Shown here piece by piece: positions 18,985-30,900 of a DNA stretch of 64,000 nt. Position 1 is the first letter of the stretch; every line of letters starts with the position of its first letter. Both the position numbers and the translations under genes were made by a program. The notes under the pieces were generated by a model, which was not told the origin of the DNA, searched no databases, and was given only the letters and a program-made list of their open reading frames with translations. The stretch is from Pelagomonas calceolata. Lineage: Eukaryota; Sar; Pelagophyceae; Pelagomonadales; Pelagomonadaceae. Where the stretch lies: the NCBI GenBank assembly GCA_918797485.1, contig CAKKNE010000003.1:3782001-3846000 (forward strand), written 5' to 3'.

Positions 18985-21900
18985 ATGCCGAGCCTCGCCG
19001 TGGTCGCCGGCGCCCTGCTGCTGCGCTTGGGCAGCGCCGCGCCGCCGCGGGCGCCCGCGCGGGGCGGCATCAAACTGAGCAGCTGCCCCAGGGGCTCGAG
19101 CCCCGCCGCGGCGCACGACGACAGCGAAGCGGCGATCGAAACATTTGCTCGAGACTACGAAATCACCACGTCCTACGAAAACGGCAGCACGTGCGCCGCG
19201 CAAGCCGGCGAGAACGGCCTCGACGGCGCTGCCCCCAAGGCCCTGGCGACGAGCGCCGCAGCGAGGAACACGTGGCTCCAGCTCTACAAGAACAACGGCG
19301 CGGACGGCCTCTACGCCGACGCGTTCGACTCCGAGCCTATCAAAGGCGCGGCGACGACCGAGCTCGACTCGAACAAGTACCAGGCGGGCGGGGTGCACGC
19401 GCTCCACGCCATCGAGCAGACCGTCGGCAGCGACGTGCAATACAAGAACTACCGGTCGGACGGCACCATATTGATGTTGGCGGCCCCGACCAAGGGCGGC
19501 GTCGACGTCTTGGACGTCGCGTCCGCCGAGCTGGCGCCTACGCCCGGCACCACGATGCAGTTCAAGGGCGGCGTCGACGAAGAAGAAGCGGCCCAGAGCT
19601 ACCTTGGGCGGACTTCCTGGTGCATCTTCCAGGTACTCGCTTCGGTGGTTCCGCGGCGCAGTAGCTCGGCGAAGGGCGCGGCCTGGCGCTTGTCCGTCGT
19701 CGGCTACATGGTTATTTGGGACGTCGCCCGCGCTGCACCAAGCTCCATACCGACGACCGGCGCGCCGACGTACTGGACGCCCTGGCCGACACGTCGGCCG
19801 TCGTTTGCGCCGACGTCGACGCCGGCGCCAACCTTGACGCCCGCGCCAACGCGAGCGCCGACGACGCCCGCGCCAACGCGAGCGCCGACACCTGTGCCGA
19901 CGTCGACGCCCGCGCCGACACCTGCACCGACGTCGCTGCCCACCGCGACGCCAGCGCCTACGACGGCTGCGCCTACGGCTACACCCATTGTCGCGGACGA
20001 CAGCACTATTAGAACGGCCGTTTTGCTCTGGTTCTCGGACCGCGCCGCCGCCATCCGCACGTACGGCCACATCTCGACGTGGGAGACATCAGGGGTGACG
20101 GACATGTCCTGCCTATTTGGTACCAATACGTGGTGTGGCGGTAACACAGCCGCAGCGTCCTTTAACGAGGACATCGGCGCGTGGGGCACCTCCGGCGTAA
20201 CGAGGATGTACGGGATGTTCTGGGGCGCCTCGTCGTTCAATCAGAATGTTGGCGGCTGGAGCGTCGAGAACGTGTATGAGATGGGCCAGATGTTCACCTC
20301 CGCCTCGGCCTTTAATCAGGACATCGGCGGCTGGAGCGTCGACAACGTCAGGGATATGCACTACATGTTCCACTACGCCTCGGCCTTCGACCAGGACCTC
20401 AACTGGTGCCTAGGCGACGACGTGAACCTCGACGAGGCGTTTTCCGGCACGCCGTGCGTGTCGACGTCGTGCGGCATCGTGCGGGGCCGTTCTGAGGGTG
20501 GCATATGTGTGACGCTTGCGCCGACATTCTTCGATGGCGCATTTAGCGACGAAAGCATCCGCACGGCAGTCCGAGCCTGGATGGAGGACCGCGCCGCCGC
20601 CGAGGCGACGTACGGCCACATTTCTTCGTGGGAGACCTCCGAGGTGACGGACATGTCGAAGTTGTTTTGCGTGTGGCAGGATTGGATGGGAGGCGAATCG
20701 TGGTATGACGATTGCGTCTCGGAGGCGTCCTTCAACGAGGACATCGGCGCGTGGGACACCTCTGGCGTAACGAGGATGTACGGGATGTTCTGGTACGCCT
20801 CGTCGTTCAATCAGAATATTGGCGGCTGGAGCGTAGGAAACGTCAGGGATATGGTCTACATGTTCAACTACGCCTCGTCGTTCAATCAGAATATAGGCGG
20901 CTGGAACGTCGAAAACGTCAGGGATATGCACCAGATGTTCAGCGGCGCCTCGTCATTTAATCAGGACATCGGCGGCTGGCGCGTCGAGCAGGTCCTAGAT
21001 ATAAGCTACATGTTCCACTATGCCTCGGCCTTCGACCAAGACCTCGGCTGGTGCGTGGGCGACGGCGTCTTTGATGGCGACCTGTACGCTACGTTCGTCG
21101 GCACCCCGTGCGCGTCGACGTCGTGCGGCGTGAGGAAAGTTGCGGGTGGCTGCGCACCATCGCCCGCGCCCACCGCCTCGGCGGCGCCGACCCCGAGCAA
21201 CATTATGAGCGACTCCAGAATCGGCACGGCAGTCCGAGCCTGGGCGGAGGACCGCGCCGCCGCCGAGGCGACGTACGGCCACATCTCGACGTGGGAGACT
21301 GGGGGGGTGACGGACATGTCGTTCTTGTTTTGCGTGCGGCAGGACCATATGGAGGGCGAATCGTGGCATGACTATTGCGTCTTTTCAACGTCGTCCTTTA
21401 ACGAGGACATTGGCGCGTGGGACACCTCTGGCGTCACGTCGATGTCCAGGATGTTCAGCGGCGCCTCGGCCTTCGACCAGGACATCAGCGCCTGGAACGT
21501 CGAAAACGTCAGGGATATGTCCTGGATGTTCGGCTCCGCCTCGTTCTTCAATCAGAACATAGCCGGTTGGAGCGTTGCCCGAGTCATCACTATGCACAAG
21601 ATGTTCCAAGGCGCCTCGGCGTTCAACCAGCCGCTGAACGACTGGCGCGTCGACAACGTCAGGGATATGTCCTGGATGTTCACCAGCGCCTCGTCGTTCA
21701 ATCAGAACATAGGCGGCTGGAACGTCGAACAAGTCACCAATATGAACTGGATGTTCACCTCCGCCTCGGCCTTCGACCAGGACATCAGCGCCTGGAGCGT
21801 CGAACAAGTCACCAATATGCACTGGATGTTCGGACACGCCTCGTCCTTTAATCAGGACATCAGCGGCTGGCGCGTCGAAAACGTCAGGGACATGGACCAT

Positions 21901-24900
21901 ATGTTCCACCACGCCTCGGCCTTCGACCAGGACCTCGGCGGCTGGCGCGTCGAGCAGGTCACGGATATGCACTACATGTTCCACTGGGCCTCGTCCTTCA
22001 GCCAGAACCTCAACTGGTGCCTAGGCGACGACGTGAACCTCGACGAGGCGTTCTCCGGCACGCTGTGCGCGCCGACGTCGTGCGGCGTCCAACAGCGTGC
22101 TGCAGGCAGCTGCGCGCCGTCGCCCGCGCCGACGACGACCGTCCCCACGATCAGTGCCGCCCCCACGATGGACGTCTGCCCATCGATCGGCGAATCCGAC
22201 TACGAGGGCCGCACGCTCTACTGCTTCGAAGCCGGGGGCGAGATTCACAACGTCCTGCGCGTCGAAGATGAACAAACAACCTGCCGCCACACGGACGAGA
22301 ACAGCTGCCCAGACGGCTTCGACATCTGGGTGCCGCGGAACTACGAGCACCTCCAAGCTGTTTACAGCCTCGCGAGAGACTGGTGGCCGCACGAGGACTG
22401 GCGCGCCTACGAGATGATGAACCCAGTGGGCGTCTACCGCGAAGAGAACGGCTGCGGTCCGTGCCACGACTCTGCGATGAACAGCGAGGCGATGGCCGGC
22501 TACACTGGTGTCGCGTGGCAGAGTGTAGCGGGCGATCCGTGGTTCCTGTCGACAAACGGCATCGACGACTGGGGAGAGTACGAAGCCGGCTGTTGGCTCG
22601 GGATCCAGCACTACTGGGATCAGGGATTGAAGCTCTACTCCTCCCATTGCAATATGTGCCAATCGTCTTACCTGTGCTCGACGAACCTGGCCAAGGCAGC
22701 TCCCAGTCCAGCGCCGACGACGGCCGTCCCCACGATCAGCGCGGCGCCAACGATGGACGTCTGCTCTTCTGTTGGCGAGTTCGAGTACGAGGGCCGCACG
22801 CTCTACTGCGTCGAGGCCGAGGGCGAGCTCCACAACGTCCTGCGCGTCGAGGGCGGCCGCAATACGTGCCGCCACACGGACGAGAACAGCTGCCCCGCCG
22901 GCTTCGACATCTGGGTGCCGCGCAGCTACGCGCACGCGTTCGCAGTCGTCGAGGCGACGGGCGGGCAAGACCTCCAGCATCACAACTTCCTCGTCGGCAT
23001 TTACCGCGACGAGGACGGCTGCGGCTCGTGCCAGGACTACGCCATGAACAGCGACGCCATGGCCACATACGGCGGCGTCGGCTGGCGGGGCGTTGCAAGA
23101 GGCGATTGGTTCATGCGGTCGTCGGCCTACCACCAGCCAGATGGCGACTACGAAGCAGGCTGCTGGCTTGGCACGAACGGCTGGACGGCCGACGAGGGCT
23201 TCGAATTCTACGACAGCCAGTGTCACCAGTGCTTCTCGACGTACCTGTGCTCGACGAATACCGTCAAAGCCGCGCCCAGCCCCGCGCCGACGCTCACCCC
23301 GGCGCCGTCAATCAGCCTGGCGCCCACGATTGACATCTGCGCGGCGTCCGGCGAGTTCGAGTACGAGGGCCACACGCTCTACTGCGTCGAGGCTGCGGGC
23401 GAGATCCACAGCGTTCTGCCTGTCAACTTTGGTCAAACGACGTGCCGTTACACGGACGAGAACAGCTGCCCCGCCGGCTTCGACATCTGGGTGCCGCGGA
23501 ACTACGAGCACCTCCAAGCTGTTTACAGCCTCGCGAGAGACTGGTGGCCGCACGAGGACTGGCGTGCCTATGAGATGATGAACCCCGTGGGCGTCTACCG
23601 CGAAGAGAACGGCTGCGGGCCGTGCTGGGAGTACGAGATGAACAGCGAGGCGATGGCCGGCTACACTGGTGTCGCGTGGCAGAGTGTAGCGGGCGATCCG
23701 TGGTTCCTGCGGTCGACGAGCGGCTTGGATCACTGGGACGAGTACGAAGCTGGCTGCTGGCTCGGAGTTCATGGCCACTGGGATCAGGGGCTGGCGTTAT
23801 ACACTAACCGCTGCAATAACTGCCAGTCGTCGTACCTGTGCTCGACGAACCTAGGCAAGGCAGCTCCCAGTCCAGCGCCGACGACGGCCGTCCCCACGAT
23901 CAGCGCCGCGCCCACGATGGACGTCTGCTCTTCTGTTGGCGAGTTCGAGTACGAGGGCCGCACGCTCTACTGCGTCGAGGCCGAGGGCGAGCTCCACAAC
24001 GTCCTGCGCGTCGAGGGCGGCCGCAATACGTGCCGCCACACGGACGAGAACAGCTGCCCCGCCGGCTTCGACATCTGGGTGCCGCGCAGCTACGCGCACG
24101 CGTTCGCAGTCGTCGAGGCGACGGGCGGGCAAGACCTCCAGCATCACAACTTCCTCGTCGGCATTTACCGCGACGAGGACGGCTGCGGCTCGTGCCAGGA
24201 CTACGCCATGAACAGCGACGCCATGGCCACATACGGCGGCGTCGGCTGGCGGGGCGTTGCAAGAGGCGATTGGTTCATGCGGTCGTCGGCCTACCACCAG
24301 CCAGATGGCGACTACGAAGCAGGCTGCTGGCTTGGCACGAACGGCTGGACGGCCGACGAGGGCTTCGAATTCTACGACAGCCAGTGTCACCAGTGCTTCT
24401 CGACGTACCTGTGCTCGACGAATACCGTCAAAGCCGCGCCCAGCCCCGCGCCGACGCTCACCCCGGCGCCGTCAATCAGCCTGGCGCCCACGATCGACAT
24501 CTGCGCGGCGTCCGGCGAGTTCGAGTACGAGGGCCGCACGCTCTACTGCGTCGAGGCAGCGGGCGAGATCCACAGTGTTCTGCCTGTGTTTGGTCAAACG
24601 ACGTGCCGATACACGGACGAGAACAGCTGCCCAGACGGCTTCGACATCTGGGTGCCGCGGAACTACGAGCACCTCCAAGCTGTCTACGGGATCGTGCAAA
24701 GCTTTGAGATGATGAGTCCCGTGGGCGTCTACCGCGAAGAGAATGGCTGCGGGCCGTGCCACGACTATGCGATGAACAGCGAGGCGATGGCCGGCTACAC
24801 TGGTGTTGCTTGGCAGAGCGTCGCGGGCGATCCGTGGTTCCTGCGGTCGACAAGCGGCATCGACGACTGGGGAGAGTACGAGGCCGGCTGTTGGCTCGGC

Positions 24901-27900
24901 CTTCAGCACTACTGGGATCAGGGATTGAAGGTCTACTCCTCCCATTGCAATATGTGCCAGTCGTCGTACCTGTGCTCGACGAACGTGGCCAAGGCCGCGC
25001 CGTCGCCCGCGCCCACCGCCTCGGCGGCGCCGACCCCGAGCAACGTTGTGAGCGACGCCAGAATCCGCATGGCAGTCCGAGCCTGGATGGAGGACCGCGC
25101 CGCCGCCGAGGCGACGTACGGCCACATCTCGACGTGGGAGACTGGCGGGGTGACGGACATGTCGCACTTGTTTTGCGTGCGGCAGGATTGGATGGAAGGC
25201 GAATCGTGGGACGATTGCGTTTCGGAGGCGTCCTTCAACGAAGACATCGGCGCGTGGGACACCTCTGGCGTCACCGATATGAACCACATGTTCGAAGGCG
25301 CCTCGTCGTTCAATCAGGCGATCGGCGTGTGGACGGTCGGCGAAGTCAGGCAGATGCAGGGCATGTTTAAGAGTGCGCATATGTTTGACCAAGACCTAAG
25401 CGCCTGGACTGTCGACAGCGTTACAGATATGGCTTGGATGTTCGCCTGGGCCTCGTCGTTCAATCAGAATATAGGCGGCTGGAGCGTTGCACAAGTCACC
25501 AATATGAACAACATGTTCAGCGGCGCCTCGGCCTTTAATCAGGACATCGGCGGCTGGCGCGTCTACAGCGTCAGGGATATGCACTACATGTTCCACCACG
25601 CCTCGGCCTTCGACCAGGACCTCAGTGCGTGGGAAACCTCTGGTGTTACGAACATGCACCAGATGTTCAGCTGGGCCTCGTCGTTCGACCAGGACATCAG
25701 CGCCTGGAACGTCGAGAACGTCAGGGACATGCACTACATGTTCCACTACGCCTCGGCCTTCGACCAGGACCTCGGCTGGTGCGTCGACAACGACGTGAAC
25801 CTCGACGAGGCGTTCTCCGGCACGCCGTGCGTGTCGACGTCGTGCGGCGTCGTGCAGGGCCGTTCTGAGGGTGGCATATGTGTGACGCTTGCACCGACAT
25901 TCTTCGATGGAGCATTTGGCGACGAAAGTATCCGCACGGCAGTCCGAGCCTGGATGGAGGACCGCGCCGCCGCCGAGGCGATGTACGGCCACATCTCGAC
26001 GTGGGAGACTTCCGGGGTGACAGACATGTCGTATTTGCTTTGCGCGAATCAATGGGATATAAACTGCAACTCGGTCGCGGCGTCTTTTAACGAGGACATC
26101 GGCGCGTGGGACACCTCTGGCGTAACGAGGATGTACGGGATGTTCGGGGACGCCTCGTCGTTCAATCAGAATATAGGCGGTTGGAGCGTTGCCAACGTTC
26201 ATGGGATGGGCCGGATGTTCGAAGGCGCCTCGGCCTTCGACCAGGACATAGGCGGCTGGCGCGTCGAGAACGTCAGGGACATGCACCAGATGTTCAACTC
26301 CGCCTCGGCCTTCAGCCAGAACCTCAACTGGTGCGTAGGCGACGACGTGAACCTCGACGAGGCGTTCTCCGGCACGCTGTGCGCGCCGACGTCGTGCGGC
26401 GTCCAACAGCGTGCTGCAGGCAGCTGCGCGCCGTCGCCCGCGCCGACGACGACCGTCCCCACGATCAGTGCCGCCCCCACGATGGACGTCTGCCCATCGA
26501 TCGGCGAATCCGACTACGAGGGCCGCACGCTCTACTGCTTCGAAGCCGGGGGCGAGATCCATAACATTCTGCGCGTCGAAGATGAACAAACAACCTGCCG
26601 CCACACGGACGAGAACAGCTGCCCAGACGGCTTCGACATCTGGGTGCCGCGGAACTACGAGCACCTCCAAGCTGTTTACAGCCTCGCGAGAGACTGGTGG
26701 CCGCACGAGGACTGGCGCGCCTACGAGATGATGAACCCAGTGGGCGTCTACCGCGAAGAGAACGGCTGCGGTCCGTGCCACGACTCTGCGATGAACAGCG
26801 AGGCGATGGCCGGCTACACTGGTGTCGCTTGGCAGAGCGTCGCGGGCGATCCGTGGTTCCTGCGGTCGACGGGCGGCATCGACGACTGGGGAGAGTACGA
26901 AGCCGGCTGTTGGCTCGGGATCCAGCACTACTGGGATCAGGGATTGAAGGTCTACTCCTCCCATTGCAATATGTGCCAGTCGTCGTACCTGTGCTCCACG
27001 AACCTGGCCAAGGCAGCTCCCAGTCCCGCGCCGACGACGGCCGTCCCCACGATCAGCGCTGCGCCAACGATGGACGTCTGCTCTTCTGTTGGCGAATTCG
27101 ACTACGAGGGCCGCACGCTGCACTGCGTCGAGGCCGAGGGCGAGATCCACAACGTCCTGCGCGTCGAGGGCGGCCGCAATACGTGCCGCCACACGGACGA
27201 GAACAGCTGCCCCGCCGGCTTCGACATCTGGGTGCCGCGCAGCTACGCGCACGCGTTCGCAGTCGTCGAGGCAACGGGCTGGCAGGACCTCCAGCATCAC
27301 AACTTCCTCGTCGGCATTTACCGCGACGAGGACGGCTGCGGTTCGTGCCAGGACTACGCGATGAACAGCGACGCCATGGCCACATACGGCGGCGTCGGCT
27401 GGCGGGGCGTTGCAAGAGGCGATTGGTTCATGCGGTCGTCGGCCTACCACCGGCCAGATGGCGACTACGAAGCCGGCTGCTGGCTTGGCACGCACGGCTG
27501 GACGGCCGACGAGGGCTTCGAGTTCGAAGACAGCCAGTGTCACCGGTGCTTCTCGACGTACCTGTGCTCGACGAATACCGCAAAGGCCGCGCCCAGTCCC
27601 GCGCCGACGATCACGCCGCGGCCGACGGTGACCGCTGCGCCGACTGTCGAGATTTGTTCGACAACCGGCGAGTTCGAGCACGAGGGCCACACACTCTACT
27701 GCGTCGAGGCAGCGGGCGAGATCCACAGCGTCCTGCCTGTCAACTTTGGTCAAACGACCTGCCGATACACGGACGAGAACAGCTGCCCAGACGGCTTCGA
27801 CATCTGGGTGCCGCGCAGCTACGAGCACCTCCGGGCGGTCTACGATCTCGCGAGAGAGGAGTGGCGCGCCTTCGAGACGATGAGGCCCGTGGGTATCTAC

Positions 27901-30900
27901 CGCGATGGGGACGGCTGCGGCTCGTGCGGCGACTACGCGATGAACAGCGACGCCATGGCGGACTACGACGGCGTCGGCTGGCGGAGCGTCGCGGGCGATC
28001 CGTGGTTCCTGCGGTCGACAAACGGCTTGGAAAACCATGGCGAGTACGAGGCCGGCTGCTGGCTCGGGTTTCATGGCCACTGGGATCAGGGGCTGGCACT
28101 ATACACTTCCCACTGCAATAACTGCCAGTCGTCGTACCTGTGCTCGACGAACCTAGCCAAGGCAGCTCCCAGTCCCGCGCCGACGACGGCCGTCCCCACG
28201 ATCAGTGTCGCACCCACGATGGATGTGTGCTCTTCTGTTGGCGAGTTCGACTACGAGGGCCGCACGCTGCACTGCGTCGAGGCCGAGGGCGAGATCCACA
28301 ACGTCCTGCGCGTCGAGGGCGGCCGCGATACGTGCCGCCACACGGACGAGAACAGCTGCCCCGCCGGCTTCGACATCTGGGTGCCGCGCAGCTACGCGCA
28401 CGCGTTCGCAGTCCTCGAGGCAACGGGCTGGCAGGACCTCCACCACGAGCACTTTCTCGTCGGCATTTACCGCGACGAGGACGGCTGCGGCTCGTGCCAG
28501 GACTACGCGATGAACAGCGACGCCATGGCCACGTACAGCGGCGTCGGCTGGCAAAGCGTTGCCGGGGATCCGTGGTTCATGCGGTCGTCGACCTACAGCG
28601 AGCCAAACGGCGACTACGAAGCCGGCTGCTGGCTTCGTACGAACGGCTGGACGGCCGGCGAGGGCTTCGAGTTCAACGATGCGACCTGTAATTATTGCTT
28701 CTCGACGTACCTGTGCTCGACGAATACCGCAAAGGCAGCGCCCAGTCCCGCGCCGACGCTCACGCTGGGGCCGACCGCGACCGCGGTGCCGACTGTCGAG
28801 ATGTGTTCTTCTTCCGGCGAGTTCGCGTACGAGGGCCACACGCTCTACTGCGTCGAGGCAGCGGGCGAGATCCACAGCGTTTTGCCCGTCAACTTTGGTC
28901 GCACGACGTGCCGTTACACGGACGAGAACAGCTGCCCAGACGGCTTCGACATCTGGGTGCCGCGGAACTACGAGCACCTCCAAGCTGTCTACGGGATCGT
29001 GCAAAGCTTTGAGATGATGAGTCCCGTGGGCGTCTACCGCGAAGAGAATGGCTGCGGGCCGTGCCACGACTATGCGATGAACAGCAAGGCGATGGCCGGC
29101 TACACTGGTGTTGCTTGGCAGAGCGTCGCGGGCGATCCGTGGTTCCTGCGGTCGACAAGCGGCATCGACGACTGGGGAGAGTACGAGGCCGGCTGTTGGA
29201 TCGGGGTTCATGGCCACTGGGATCAGGGGCTGGCGTTATACACTTCCCACTGCAATATGTGCCAGTCGTCGTACCTGTGCTCGACGAACGTGGCCAAGGC
29301 CGCGCCGTCGCCCGCGCCCACCGCCTCGGCGGCGCCGACCCCGAGCAACATTATGAGCGACGCCAGAATCCGCACGGCAGTCCGAGCCTGGGCGGAGGAC
29401 CGCGCCGCCGCCGAGGCGACGTACGGCCACATCTCGACGTGGGACACATCAGGAGTGACGGACATGTCGTATTTGTTTTGCGTGCGGCAGGATTGGATGG
29501 AAGGCCAATCGTGGTATGACGATTGCGTCTCGGAGGCGTCCTTCAACGAGGACATCGGCGCGTGGGACACCTCTGGCGTAACGAGGATGTACGGGATGTT
29601 CTGGGGCGCCTCATCGTTCAATCAGAATATTGGCGGCTGGAGCGTCGAGAACGTTGATGAGATGGGCCACATGTTCACCTCCGCCTCGGCCTTCGACCAG
29701 GACATCAGTGGTTGGGCGGTCCAAAGCGTCACGACGATGTACAGGATGTTCGCCGGCGCCTCGTCGTTCAATCAGAATATAGGCGGCTGGAGCGTTGCAC
29801 AAGTCACCAATATGAACAACATGTTCAGCGGCGCCTCGGCCTTTAATCAGGACATCGGCGGCTGGAGCGTCGAGAACGTCAGGGACATGCACTACATGTT
29901 CCACTACGCCTCGGCCTTCGACCAGGACCTCGGCTGGTGCGTCGACAACGACGTGAACCTCGACGAGGCGTTCTCCGGCACGCCGTGCGTGTCGACGTCG
30001 TGCGGAATCGTGCGGGGCCGTTCTGAGGGTGGCATATGTGTGACACTTGCGCCGACATTCTTCGATGGCGCATTTGGTGACGAAAGTATCCGCACGGCAG
30101 TCCGAGCCTGGATGGAGGACCGCGCCGCCCCCGAGGCGACGTACGGCCACATCTCGACGTGGGAGACATCGGGGGTGACGGACATGTCGCATTTGTTTTG
30201 CGTGCGGCAGGATTGGATGGAAGGCGAACCGTGGTATGACGATTGCGTCTTATCGACGTCGTCCTTCAACGAGGACATCGGCGCGTGGGACACCTCCGGC
30301 GTAACGAGGATGTACGGGATGTTCTGGGGCGCCTCGTCGTTCAATCAGAATATTGGCGGCTGGAGCGTCGAGAACGTTGATGAGATGGGCCACATGTTCA
30401 CCTCCGCCTCGGCCTTCGACCAGGACATCAGTGGTTGGGCGGTCCAAAGCGTCACGACGATGTACAGGATGTTCGCCGGCGCCTCGTCGTTCAATCAGAA
30501 CATAGGCGGCTGGAACGTCGAACAAGTCACCAATATGCACTGGATGTTCGGACACGCCTCGTCCTTTAATCAGAACATTGGCGGCTGGAGCGTCGAGAAG
30601 GTCACGGATATGCACTACATGTTCCACCACGCCTCGGCCTTCGACCAGGACCTCGGCTGGTGTGTCGACAACGATGTATACCTCGACGAGGCGTTCTCCG
30701 GCAGCGGGTGCTGCTCAATGTCCTGCGGCGTCGCTCAAAAGGACGAAACCGGCGACTGCCAAATCATAGATTCGTGGGGCTGCTACTACTACTACGACGA
30801 CGACGACGACGACGACGATGGGGCCACGGAACTCGTCATGTCAACGGGACTCGCGGCGATTGGCATCACGTTCACGGGCCTCACCATCGCGGCGATCGCG

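Noticed and set aside
18108-19073. Minus-strand frame of 321 codons over the clathrin light chain
   Set aside because: Antisense to a two-exon gene with a conserved C-terminal signature; no motifs of its own.
25396-28080. Minus-strand open frame of 894 codons inside the giant gene
   Set aside because: It mirrors the repeats of the sense gene, which has a signal peptide, ordered modules and a membrane helix; GC-rich repeats lacking sense-strand stops often leave long antisense frames. The same holds for the minus frames at 22021-23226, 24472-25392 and 28153-29217.
20005-30750. CRISPR-like regularly spaced repeats
   Set aside because: The 72-base periodicity is in-frame protein repeat (DUF285), with variable coding units and no unique spacers.
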